Below are positions 1 through 11,655 of a stretch of 64,000 nt of DNA, piece by piece (position 1 is the first letter of the stretch; each line of letters opens with the position of its first letter). Under the pieces are notes generated by a model that made no database searches, was not told where the DNA came from, and was given only the letters and a program-made list of their open reading frames with translations. The position numbers and the translations under genes were made by a program. The stretch is from Hemileia vastatrix (taxonomy: Eukaryota > Basidiomycota > Pucciniomycetes > Pucciniales > Zaghouaniaceae): contig JASXTE010000001.1 of assembly GCA_030280995.1 (NCBI GenBank), positions 3,036,001-3,100,000 on the forward strand. Direction: 5' to 3'.

Positions 1-1412
1 ATTTTTAAAACTTCACAAACCATTTCCAATATAGTTATATATATATAGGCAAGATTATTGAATAGTAAAGAGTATTATACATAAGAGTAAACAGTAACTC
101 TATCCGTGTTAATTCGTTGGTTATTGATGAGTCCCTGATCAGGAACAAGATTGGTAAGCGAAGTAAAGGACAATCTGCTACACAAATTGAAACTCTGATC
201 ACATTCAAACTATATCGCACCCCTTCTTCCATCACCGCCTATGTTTCCCTTGTTCATAGCACCATTGATAGTAGTTTCATGCCCTTGGGGCGAGCGATTC
301 TACAAAATAAATACATACCCCTTCTTCCTCTACTCTCTTTCGCTGGCTATTTATATACATATCTAGAGGAAATCTAAAAAATAAAAATACAAATCGCCGC
401 TTTTTTTAAAAATATATATAGATATATAGATATATATATATATATATAACGGAAAACTTGACATCTGACAACAAAGTGACGTAATTTTGTTGTGTGTGGT
501 CTAATATCAATGTCAAGTGCTCCAACAAGAAAAACACAACTTTTTTCATTGAAGAGCCGCAGGCTTTCTTACGCAGGTTTATATGTGTAGGTAATTACGC
601 TTCAATAAGGAGTATATTGCTCTTCGTTTGTTCGAGCATAGTAGGAAGAGTAATATTAGATTAACAGGTTTATTTTGGACTTGTGATTTGATGACTTTAA
701 CTGTAATCGTTATTCCCGTTACACAAACTCCTAATTGAACTCATTCTCCCCTTTTCCCCGCATACACACGCAAACACACACATACATGCTGTGTTGTGTT
801 GTGTATTTCGTTTATTCTATGCTTAATTCTTCCCCTCATCCGGCAACTCGATGCGTAAGGTATGTCTTATGCCTATTAACCCATCCAAAATGAAGGTGAT
901 TTTAGGACACAACATACCGTGGCAATTAGTGATATTCTATACCCTTAGTGACGAGTGATCCTAATGTTGATGCTGCTAATATTAAGGTTAATTCAAATTT
1001 TGTAGTGGTTGCCGATACATGATCACGGGATCACATGAAATGATATAAAGGTAATCAAGCGACTATAAATTTGACGATAAAATGGAATGATGATTTCAAT
1101 ATAGAGTTGGTGATAAGGGCTAAAGGGTCAAAGAGGGAAGATATGACAAGCGAAGAGTGTAACTCGATATGGGATTTAGAGTTAGGGATTTTGAGAACCG
1201 TGTAGACGACGGCTAAAAAAAGACGGCAGAAAGAAGAAAGATATTAAGTAAGGGTAAAAAAGAAGAAAGGTAAGTAGAAAGCATCAAAGTAGGGGGAACA
1301 AAAGAGATAGTCAAGACAGAAAGATGACGGAAGATGACCAAAGCAGAGATGAGCGGGCAGTCGAGATAGGGTGATTTTATAAAGAAAGACCCTGACAGAG
1401 CGGATGGAGTGA
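1..1412. other. Upstream intergenic region, no supported gene
   Basis: I see no convincing gene here. A TA-rich microsatellite occupies about 411-448, and a CRE/ATF-like TGACGTAA sits at 477-484. From about 1120 to 1400 the strand is purine-rich, which is common upstream of fungal promoters. The open frame 117-377 has no recognisable protein features. Confidence 0.5.
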
Positions 1413-1421
1413 GTATATATA
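1413..1421 (+). promoter_or_regulatory. TATA-like box of the sterol glucosyltransferase gene
   Basis: A TATATATAG stretch lies about 270 bases upstream of the chosen start codon, followed by a G-rich run. It is the only well-formed TATA element at a suitable distance. The 5' UTR would then be roughly 240 bases. The call rests on position only. Confidence 0.4.
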
Positions 1422-1687
1422 GGGGGTGTGATTCACAGCCTGGCAGGACTGAAGATTGTTACTGGTTGATGATCAGCACATCATCTTGCTGTTACTGTCG
1501 CCGCCAAATAAATTAAAACAGAAACTAAACACTACAAAATACAATCAACCATCTACACAAGAAATCCAAACCATCCAGTCTGCAATCTTTCGCCTTCGCC
1601 TTCGCCAAGTCCTCACCCGAATCTCATCAACAGCACTTCTTGAGCCAGGACTAACGCGCATTTGGAGCCATCCTAATTGACGTCCAG

Positions 1688-4600
1688 ATGCCTTACAGCA
1701 CCGCGCGCAAATCCTCTGGATCCACAACGACCACCATCACCCAGCCCACCACTCGTTCTCATCCTCTCCTAACACCTCCACAGCTTGTAGTTGTTTCGTC
1801 TCCTTCACCTTCTTCAAAACCTCCTTCTGTCTCCATGTCGCTGGATTATCAAAATCCAAACCAGTCTTTCTTACAGCTTTTCAAAGCTATCCAGATCCTT
1901 AATCATCCTCAAAACCTCCGTCCTCATCTTCCTTCCTCTTCAACTCAGCATCTCTCCCATCTACAACCCTCTCCTACCTCCCAAAATCCTGCTCGTATGT
2001 CTCTTTCTCTCTTTCCATCTCCCTCATCGTTTAATTCAAATCCAAATCTAATTCATCTTTATCTTTCTCGTTCCTAGAATATGATCCCATGAGTTCTTCC
2101 CTCCTTGCCATCCCTCGCTTGAGCAGTGCGGATGATTCATCTAATGTTTCGCAAGATCATACTTCACCCTCCTGTCCTCCATCCGATCAAGATCTTGAAC
2201 CAAAAACGTACAATCCCACTTCTCCTTTCCCTAATCCTCCATCTTTGCTTGATGCTCAAAGCTCAATACCCTATCAAGCAAGGAGTGATGTATTGGCTGA
2301 GAAACTTGCCGCTATCTTTAACTTACCTCGTGTCGAACCCTTGATGGCTGAGTTTCCCTGTTGGCTCTTTCGTGAAGTCCTCCTTCAAGGCTATTTGTAC
2401 ATCACCAATCGTCATTTATGTTTTTATGCTTACTTAAATCCTTCTACCAATTCTACATCCACTCTCAAGTCTGGTTCATTATCCCGAAAGTACAAAAAAT
2501 TGCGCCGCTACACCAAAAAACATTGGTTTGTCTTAAAAGATGCTGTGCTCTCTTGGTATCCTTCAGTCAATGAACCTTATTTCCCTGATGGGCAAATCGA
2601 TCTCCATTATTGCACTAAAATCGAGCCTATTCAAAAACATAGTAAATCTGAAGACTCTCATGCGCAATGGGCCTTCAAGATTCACTCCTCAGGAGGTAGG
2701 AGGTCAGCTCATCATTTTTTGGCTGATAGTCGTGCTAGTCGTGATGAATGGGTGAAGGCTCTTAAAAAGGTTGCTTTTACTTGTCAAAATCAAGGTGAAA
2801 GCGTCAAAATCTCGATTCCCTTTGAAACCATTGATGGTGGCTTGAATGGTATTGAAAAAAGTAGCTGCTTGAACTTTGCTGAAACTCTTAGAATTGTGAC
2901 CAAGGAAGAATCTGAAGTCGCGGACTCAGCCCTTGAAGAGGCAGCTCCAAAGGTTGTTCAATTAGTAGATGAATATTTTTTTGCCTTTTTCCAAGAGGGT
3001 GGTGTAACAAAACCACATGAAAAAATTCAGGAATGTTTAGAAGCCTTTCTTAAATCTTCTTCCTCCCTTCAAACTTCTTTGATAGTCCCTCCTTCAATTG
3101 CTTCACCTAACGAAGGAGTCGTTATAGAATTGTCGTCTTCCATTGGTTCCCGGGCTGCGGTTTTGTCTCCTCCTTTTTCTTGCCCTTCTCCATCCCCTCC
3201 TATGATAGAGCACACCAGCGACCCTTTGACGGCATCAGAAGCGACACTCAGAAATAAAGTATCTGATTCCACTCGAAATCTTTACCGGCACAAGCCTCAA
3301 TCTCCTTCGCACTCTACTCCTAGTCCATCTCTTCCGCTTCCATCAACTGATGGAACCACCAATGTGGGATGGAACTTGTTACCTAACTGGCTTAAACATG
3401 CTCCTACGACGGCCAAGGAATTGATTACTTCTAAACCTGTTTATTCTGCAAGAGGCCTCATCTCTAGTCCAGCAGATACCGCCGCATTGATGGCTTTCGG
3501 CAAGAGAAAGATCATGAAAAGAAGTTTGACAAACTCAACAGCAGCAGAGGAAGTGATTGACACAGAACCCCTTGATTTGCATGATGATGATAGCGAAAAT
3601 GGCGACAATGCTATGGTAAATGATAGTGGAGTTTTGGTTGATGAACCGGAAATCTTATCCAGTGCTCGTTCAGAATTTATCAATCAAACCAGGTTTCAGT
3701 CTCTGTTTAGCTTGCCCAGTGAAGCAGTATGCTTGAAGAAGATTCCTTGTTATTTGTTTCGTGGTCTTCCTGTTTTCGGCCAGCTATATATTTCATCCTT
3801 ATCAACCCTTGATACATCTGCACCATGTCCCAATAAGAGCAAGTACAAAATTTGTTTCAAAGGCTCAAAACCCATGTCATCCACCAAGATGATATTACCA
3901 GTTCAGGACGTCATCAGTTTTGAAACTCAAAAGGGCTTTAGATTTGGTTACGCTGGTTTGGTGATCATCGTATCTGGTTATGAAGAAATCTTTCTTGAAT
4001 TTCTCAACGAAGCTGATCGTAGTGAAATGACTTACTTGTTAAGAAAATTTTTGAATTTGATAAGTCGAGAAGAGGCTTCTAACATTTTAGGTAAAGCTAC
4101 TCCAGAAGCTGAAGGAAGCGCCGCTCGTGAGGCTCTTGTTTTGAGAGATTTGGAAGCCCATGCTGCTTCATCTGTTACTCCATCTCAACATATAAACAGC
4201 AAAATCTCATCACCTACCAGTCCATCTGCTCATTCTCCGGATTCTGCTCAAAGTCCACCGATGATGTTTAGATCAGCTTCCTCATCTTTCTTGACTTTCC
4301 CTCCCCCTGGCAAGTTGAAAATTACCTGTTTAACAATCGGTTCACGAGGTGATGTGCAACCTTACATCGCCCTTTGTGTTGGCTTAATGAGAGATGGACA
4401 TCAATGTAAAATTGCTACTCATGAAGAATATCGAAAATGGGTCGAAAGTTTTGGAATTGGGTTTGTTGGCATTGGAGGCGATCCAGCTGAGTTGATGAAG
4501 ATTTGTGTTGACAATGGTAAGAGTATTATGGTTTATTTAACTTGTTTGAGTTCAAGTGTGAAAGTTTCTGGGCCAATAAATTCTAACCATCTGTTTCGTG

Positions 4601-6635
4601 TGCTACAGGCATGTTTAGTATTTCATTCTTGAAGGAAGGATTAAGCAAGGCTAGTATCTATTCTTTATGAGTCAATCTCTCCTCTCGCCATTGAATCGTT
4701 AGCTTATTTATTTATTTTTTCTTTTCTTCCTTTAGTTCCGAGGATGGCTGGATGATTTACTTAAAAGTTCTTATGAAGCATGCATAGGCTCAGACTTATT
4801 AATTGAAAGTCCTAGTACGATGTCAGGCATTCATATAGCAGAAAAATTACAAATTCCTTACTTCAGAGCTTTTACAATGCCTTGGACTAGAACCAGAGTT
4901 TATCCACATGCTTTTGCAGTCCCTGACCGAAAGATGGGTGGGCGATACAATATCATGACGTGTGTTTTTTTTTTTTTTTTTTTAACTTTTGCATCAGTTG
5001 TGATCTGTCCTAAATTTTCAATATCATAACATTTCGTTTTTATTTCCTCACAATATTTAGGTACACTATGTTTGATATGGTTTTTTGGACGGCTATCTCT
5101 GGTCAAGTTAACAGATGGCGGAGAGATGTTTTGCATTTAAAGCCCACATCACTAGAAAAACTTGAAACCCACAAGGTTCCTTTTCTTTATAATTTTAGTC
5201 CTGTATTGGTACCTCGACCACTCGATTGGTTTGAATGGATGCATGTTACTGGTTTTTGGGTTTTAGATCAAAATGGAAAAGGCAAAGCAAAAGAGAAAGA
5301 TTGGGATATTGAAGAAGGTTTGGAGGAATTCCTAAGTATAGCTCAAAAGAGCAATAAAAAGGTGGTTTATATTGGTTTTGGATCAGTGAGTTTTTATATG
5401 CGATTTTCGTTTTTTTTCTTAATCATCTCTGAATCCAACCTGCGTTAGATTGTTGTTCCCAACCCAGAGGAATTACTCAATATAGTCATGGAGGCAGTTG
5501 AAAAAGCAGATGTTTATGCTATCATTTCAAAAGGATGGTCCGATAGATTGGCTTCTGATAAAGAAACTTTACCTCTCAGTTTATCAACGAAAGTGGGCGA
5601 AGAAGCTCAAAAATCAAGAGAAGAAATGATTTATCAAGTCAAATCTGTACCTCATGATTGGTTGTTTCCTAAAATCAACGCTGCTTGCCATCATGGAGGC
5701 GCTGGAACGACAGGAGCCAGCTTAAGAGGTCAATCTCATTTCATTCCTGTTATTTATTCCTGAAATAAAAATTGACGATTTAGCATGGCTCTTTTTACTA
5801 CTTCGTATTTTTATTCTCGTTTTCTTTCACATCAGCTGGAATCCCTACTATTATAAAGCCTTTCTTTGGAGACCAATTCTTTTGTAAGTATTCATCATGA
5901 GATTTCTTTAGTGTGAGAGATCAATTCAAGTTTACTTTTATGTGTATGTTCAGGGGCTGATCGAGTGGAAGCACTGCAAGTGGGCTCTGCGGTTAAAAAA
6001 TTAACGGCTAAAGCTTTGTCTAACGCTTTGAAGACTGCTACAACCGATTTGAATCAGATTAGTCGAGCAAAAATCATAGGAGAAAAATTACGATCAGTTG
6101 AGTTATTTTATTTTATTCATTCTTTTTTCCGACCAAGTGACTATTTGAATATTTACATTGTATTTATCTATATTTGTATTTCAGGAGTCTGGAGTCAGCA
6201 AAGCTATTGAATGTATTTATCGAGTCAGTTGGAGTTTTTTTTAAGCTGAAAGTTTTTAAAATTTATTTTGTTAATTTGATTCTTTCTACTGCATCTTGAC
6301 AGGATTATGAATATGCAACCTCTCTCATCAAAAAAGGTACCTCACTTCCAGATTCAGTCGAAAAAGAAATAAGCACTCCTCCTTTAATTGAACCAGTCAT
6401 TTATTCAAGTGGGGGCGAGAGTGACTTTTTATCACCTTCACCGCCCACAGAAAGTGAAAATGAATCACCACCTAGCTCTTTGAAAAAGGGAGGAATGGTA
6501 GTGAGCTCAAATTCTAATAAGATGAATAAACGTAGTGGAAAGGTGGAAAGTAGCTTGGATTCTTCACCTAGGTTGAAGAGTGATGAAGATTCTTCTTCTT
6601 GGGATATGTTATCTTCTAAATCTAAATCTGATTGA
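1688..6635 (+). CDS. ATG26: Sterol 3-beta-glucosyltransferase (UGT51/Atg26 type), ten exons
   Basis: The protein transfers glucose from UDP-glucose to ergosterol-type sterols at membranes. In some yeasts its orthologue is needed for pexophagy. I read exons 1688-1994, 2078-4516, 4609-4649, 4736-4959, 5061-5385, 5449-5728, 5836-5883, 5954-6096, 6185-6223 and 6303-6635. They sum to 4179 bases (1392 residues) with phases matching at every junction, close to other fungal Atg26 proteins. The order is a Ser/Pro-rich N-terminus, GRAM (~172-226), PH (~234-336), second GRAM (~640-745), then the GT28-type N-terminal fold from ~848 ([10 protein letters not shown]) and the UDP-binding half. That half carries [10 protein letters not shown] at 1193-1202 and the GDQFFWADR segment near 1217. 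A Ser/Lys-rich tail ends the protein. Introns are 63-107 bases. Eight are GT-AG. The third (4650-4735) must be GC-AG to keep SK/FRGW in frame. The start is the first ATG after an in-frame stop at 1652. Confidence 0.93.
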
Positions 6636-7097
6636 GTATACACAAATGTATTAGGAAGATGATTAAACACTTTTTCTGGTGACATTGGGTAAGCATTGTA
6701 TGAGTGATTATTGGTTAACATGTATTATTCTAAGAAAGAAAATGGTAGATGGCTGGGTTATATGAATACTTCTTTCTTTTACTTTTTCCCCCTTTCTTTT
6801 TTCTTTCTTTCTTTTTTCTTTTGTATAACATGTGTATGCCAATTTATAAATTTAAAGGTTTTTTGTGGGGGACATTTTGTTTTGGTTTTTTGATTTGGTG
6901 ATTATAGTAAAAGACTTAGTTCCTTCCCCTGTCCCATTATGGCTTTCTGGCATTTTTTTTTCTCTTTGTATACCATTCCTTTCTTGCACACATATGCCTA
7001 CATACATATACATCTGCCCTTGGTCACTTTTGTTGATCCTTATTTCATGCGTGCACCTTATGATTTTTTCTCCTTTTTTTATTCTCTCTTCTCCTCT

Positions 7098-7138
<41 letters not shown>

Positions 7139-7658
7139 AAAGAAGATAGTAGTAGTTGTCAATGTGTGGTAGGTAGTGTATGAGTCATGTTCATGATAAT
7201 AGAGTTGGTGGTTGTAATTGTGTTTGTGTTTGCATCGGGTGATTGGGTGGACTAGTGGTAGTAGATGATAATGATAATAATGTTCTTGCTTCCTTTTTTT
7301 TTAGTGGTAGACTGAAATGATGAAAATAGCAATAGCAATAGCAAGATATCATATGAGTAGTAGTGGTTATGGTTTATGTTAGGTTTGAGTTAAATTAGAT
7401 TTGATTAGGTTTATAGTCATGTATATGATTGATTGGTTGTGCTGATGATAATTTTATTTGATCAATCATATTTGATAATGGTTTGGTTCTCTTGTTGACT
7501 TTGAGAGTGTGGTGAAGGTAAAGACATAGGTATAGTTATACTTAGGTAACTTGGTGGGTGTGGTGGGAGGAGGAGGAGGAGGAGGAGGAGGAGGAGGAGG
7601 AGGAGGAGGAGGAGGAGGAGGAGGAGGAGGAGGAGGAGGAGGAGGAGGAGGAGGGAAG
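6636..7658. other. 3' UTR and intergenic spacer with homopolymer tract
   Basis: This follows the glucosyltransferase stop codon. It is T-rich and includes an uninterrupted run of 38 T at 7100-7137. I see no coding signal; the open frames here come from the T-rich sequence. The run is a likely site of assembly length error. Confidence 0.6.
7565..7654. repeat. (GGA)n trinucleotide microsatellite, about 30 units
   Basis: About 90 bases of uninterrupted GGA repeat, the strand being pure purine. It ends five bases before the first TGTCAGCCAGGCT motif (7659), which marks the start of the transposon-derived sequence. It therefore sits at the border between the host gene's spacer and the retrotransposon nest. 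Confidence 0.95.
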
Positions 7659-7764
7659 TGTCAGCCAGGCTGTACTAAAAGCCCAGTAATTATTATATAA
7701 GACCTGTGAATAAAATTAAAATATTTTATAAGCAAAAAAGGATGCTTCTTTGACTCTTAAATGT

Positions 7765-8852
7765 GCCATAATGTAAAGACCTAAGAGGAAGGACTACTAC
7801 TAGTGCTGACACTAGCCAAAGATGGGACTGACTATTCTGAAAGCAGCAGTGAGACTAACTGAGACTGACTATGTTGGGGCTTTTAATAGTGAGGGTTACA
7901 ATTATGAGAGACTACACAGTAACTGGATTAGTAAATAAGTTGTCCAATGTGGAACACCCCACAGCACTTGCCCCATAAAACCCCCTTATGCAATATTTTT
8001 CCCTTCTGCTTCTTCCCATGCATATTTCCTAGGTACTCTGCCTCCTCACTTCTCAACCCAAATTCTAACCTTAACCCCTCTTTTACCCTTCCTGCCCCCT
8101 GCACTCCTAATAGTTCCCAAGATTTATCTCTTACCCCATAACCTTTCCAATGCACCCCATATTGAATCTTTCCCCTGTATGTCCGCTTAGAAATAATCTT
8201 TTCAACTTTAAACTCCTCTTCATTTCTTACAAAGACTGTCAGCCAGGCTACTAGACTTAACCAGTAAAATAATTAATTATCTTACTGAGGTGAAGCCATG
8301 CCTTTTAAATCCTTATTAATAATTAATTATTTATTAACTACTTATGTATTACTTACAACTAACTAGCTAAGTACACTAAGTAATGTAGATAATTAATAAA
8401 AATATGTACTTGTCCCATACATATTTTACTTCCTAACACCGTGCTCAATAATACAGGTGAGAGGGAATAAAATCAGTACTAAAATATAATAAAAATATAA
8501 AAAAAATTAAAATTCCGTTGAATCTACATTTTAAATCAAATATTTTGTATTAAATGTGATGGACCAAGGGATTCAGAGTTTTATTTCAAATAAAATAAAT
8601 ACCTTTTATTTATGCACTATTTAGTATTACTCTTACTATTTCACATACTCTCTTTATTTAAGTTTTTTTTTCCTCTCACACTCTTGTACTAGGGGATGGT
8701 AATTCCTTGTTTTATTTTATCACATTTTGCCTATAAAAGGCCCTTCCTTTTTGTACCTTTTGATTCATTCCTTGACTTACTTACAAACTTTTATAACACA
8801 TCAATTAAAACACATTTATTACTATTATTTATAAACATTAGTACTTACATCA
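7765..8852 (-). repeat. Left long-terminal-repeat-like segment of element C
   Basis: It matches 39969-40741 in the same orientation along most of its length. Shared blocks include the run from GACCTAAG through TACTACTAGTGCTGA to the GAGACTACA block, the CCCCCTTATGCAATA block, and ends reading ACTTACATCA. Read on the minus strand it begins TGATGTAAGTA next to the end of C pol, as a 3' LTR should. It contains an extra internal section (about 8237-8720). TGTCAGCCAGGCT occurs at 8237 and also at 7659, suggesting a further insertion or recombination. The exact ends and any target duplication are not resolvable by eye. Confidence 0.4.
7928..8236 (-). pseudogene. Chromodomain-encoding fragment of a Ty3/Gypsy polyprotein
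   Basis: An open stretch of about 100 codons reads EEEFKVEKIISKR, then RGKIQYGVHWKGYG, then DKSWELLG. This matches the chromodomain consensus (E/V-E-K-I start, W-K-G-Y core, W-E end) that closes chromovirus integrases. It is separated from the rest of C's integrase by more than 600 bases of non-coding sequence. C's own chromodomain seems to survive only as a broken stretch near 8930-9010, so this fragment may come from a second copy. A tail related to its C-terminus recurs at 40145-40330. Confidence 0.6.
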
Positions 8853-8898
8853 CCGTAATTCTAAAGATATAAATTATAATAATATTTAAAATTACCTC

Positions 8899-11651
8899 TT
8901 ATAATTTGAGTAAAATAATCAAATAGATTAAGAAATACGTACCTTGCTTTTGAGAGTCCATTAAGCCACTTAAAATCCTTGTAGAACCCTCGAATAAATC
9001 TTCTAGACCAAAAGACCCTTTGACAAAGACTGTCACCAGTGGCTCTTCTGGACATCCTGGTATGGTGTCTTCTTGGCACCTTGTGAGTAATGAAATATTG
9101 AACACTGGATGCACTTGTCTCATTGAAATTGGTGGTTTCAATTTGTACACTGAGTTGGATATCTTGTGCTTCATTTTCAATGGACTTACCTTCCTGTGAT
9201 CTAGTTTGGGGCTTGGGCATAATTTAGAAATAAATAGTGAGCTTAACCAAACCTCATCACCTACCTTTAGCACCTGATGCTGGGTTTTCCCTTGATTGTG
9301 ATGGCACTTCATTGACTGTTGAGATATATTGAGCACTGCTTCTAACTCCTGACATATACATAGTATTTTTTGAATCTGCTCATCAGCTTCTGGAACTTGC
9401 AGTGTTGATGGGGTACCAATTGAGAATGTTAGATGGTATCCATAGTTGGCATAGATAGGTTACATGTCTGTTGCAGAATGTGTCTGGTTATTGTATGGGA
9501 ACTCAGCCAATGGTAGCAGCTGCACCCAATCATCCTTCTGGGAATTAACAAAGTGGTTAAAATATTGTTTGATTGCCTTACCCACTATCTCAGATTGCCT
9601 ATCAGTTTGCAAATGCCATTCTGTTGATAAAATGGGCTTAATGATTAGTTTCTCATAATTTGCCTTCAACAACTTAGAGTTAAAATTAATTCCCCTTTCT
9701 GACACTATACTGTCAGACAATCCATGTAACTTCCAGACATGCACCTCCATTAGGTCTGAAATATCATCTGATGTAACCTTGGTAGTGGTGGGGACAAAAT
9801 GTGCCATATCGTTGCAGCAGTCAACTATTTTGATTAAAAAGGTGTTCATTCCTTTCAACTTGGGTGATTCCACTATAAGATCATAAGAGAGTTCCCTCCA
9901 TGGCTGCTTGGTTATACTAAGTGGGGCTATTGTTGTGGCTTTTGGGCTTACCTTGTTTCTCAGGGAATAGTAACATGCTGCTACATAGAACTGGACATAT
10001 GCCTTCATGAAATTTCAATAAAAGTTTCAATTTACCAGCTCCACTGTCTTTGGGGGTCCTGGGTGTCCTTCAATTGGATAATTATGCCTTGATTTGACCA
10101 CCTGCCTCTTGAGCTCTTCATTATTTGGCACCACTATCCTACCATTCTAATACAGTGCTTTACCTTCAAATCCCTTCCTTACCAATACCTCCTCATATAA
10201 CAGCCCCTTCACTAACTCCTGCACTCCCTCATCCATTTCCTGCCCTCTCCTTATCCATTCAATCAAATCCTCATCCACCGATTCCAATTCATTTAGGACA
10301 ACCCCCTCTTCAAAATACCTCTTCAATAACATTGCACCAACAGTGTGTAACTGGTTTGGTGCTGGTCACAGGTCAGGGTGTCACAATAGTGCATCAGGTT
10401 TTCCACTTTTCTTCCCTGGTCAGAATTGAACAACAAAGTTGATGCTACTTAGCAGCTCTTCCCAGTGCACTTACTGTTGAGTCAGATTTTTTGTTGTCAG
10501 GAAGTTTTCCAAGTTTTAGTGATCTCTATAGATAATAACTTGTATATGGTGTGGTTCCCCTTCCAAATAGTGGTTCCAGGTGCATACAGCTTCTACTAAT
10601 TCCAATAGCTCCTTATTTTATATTTCATAGCTCAATTTGGAAACTAGAAGTGTACATGACATATATGCTACTGGGTGTAAGATATTTTCAGAATCAAACT
10701 GGGATAATAAAACACCTAGTGAAAAATCTGAGCAGTCACATTCCAGAACAAATGGATTTAGTAAGTCTGGGATTTCAAGAATAAGGGCTGTCACAAATTG
10801 CCTTTTCAAGTAGTCAAAAGCATTTTGTTGGCTATTTTTCCAAGCAAAATTGGCTTCCATATTTTTTAGGTCATGCAGTGGGCAGCAAATGTGGGAATAG
10901 TCTTTGATAAAATGGTGGTAAAGATTTTCAATGCCCAACAATGACTGGATCTCCTTTACTGATGCTGATGTTTGCCATTCTGTTACTTCATTTACTTTCT
11001 CCTGGTCTTTTTGCACCCTATTCATTGAAATGATCACACCCAGATAGGGGATCTCACTTACTGAGAAGACACATTTTACAAGTTTTAACCATATTTGTGC
11101 ATCACTCAAGCACTGCAAACAGTCCTTTACACATATCTGGTGTTCCTCCATTGACCTGGAGTAAATAAAGATGTCCTCCAGATACACAGCCACATCCAGA
11201 CCTATTCTATCTCTGAAGATGCTATTAGTGAAGTGTTGGAAAGTGGCAGGTGCATTACATGGACCAAATGGTATTACCAACTATTCAAAATGACCAAATT
11301 TAGTGCAAAATGCCAGTTTGTGTTCATCTCCTTCTTTCACACATATGTTGTGGTAACCTGTCCTAGGATCTAGGAATGTGAAAATTTCGGCACCCTGAAG
11401 ACTGTCAATCAACTCACAAGTCAGTGGAAGGGGGTATCTGTTCTTATGTGTCAGCTCATTTAATCTTCTGAAGTCCATACAAGGTCTTGACAAACCATCC
11501 TTTTTACCTGCAAAAATTACAGGGGATGCTCAGGGAGATTTTGATTCTTGCATGAAACCATTCTTCAAATTTTCATCAATCATCTCTTTTAGCACTGTTG
11601 ACTCCAAGTTTGATATTGGGATTATGCGGCTAAATTGAGGGGTTGCACTTG
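8899..11651 (-). pseudogene. Degenerate Ty3/Gypsy pol of element C (RT, RNase H, integrase)
   Basis: Read right to left, reverse transcriptase sequence starts at 11651 with SSATPQFSRIIPIS, then SRPCMDFRRLNELT and FLDPRTGYHNI, then VIPFGPCNAPATFQHF. RNase H follows (FVLECDCSDFSLGVLLSQ). Integrase sequence lies at about 10330-9460 (SYDLIVESPKLKG, SERGINFNSKLL, TDRQSEIVGKAIKQYF), then the post-catalytic region with VHPVFNISLL near 9100. Several stops and frameshifts interrupt it, for example the TAG at 11281-11283. The normally invariant RT catalytic YxDD reads YLED, so it was inactive even apart from the stops. Its upstream half continues at 37917-38190, interrupted by element A. Confidence 0.85.
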
Positions 11652-11655
11652 ACAT

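Noticed and set aside
117..377. 86-codon open frame on the + strand upstream of the glucosyltransferase
   Set aside because: No domain, no start context and composition like the surrounding non-coding DNA; an overlapping minus-strand frame is equally open.
8237..8852. Stand-alone solo LTR (TG to CA, 616 bp) in plus orientation, with a TATAAAAGG box near 8733
   Set aside because: Plausible, but no target duplication is visible. The right end also matches the terminal repeat at 40741, so I kept it as part of element C's repeat.
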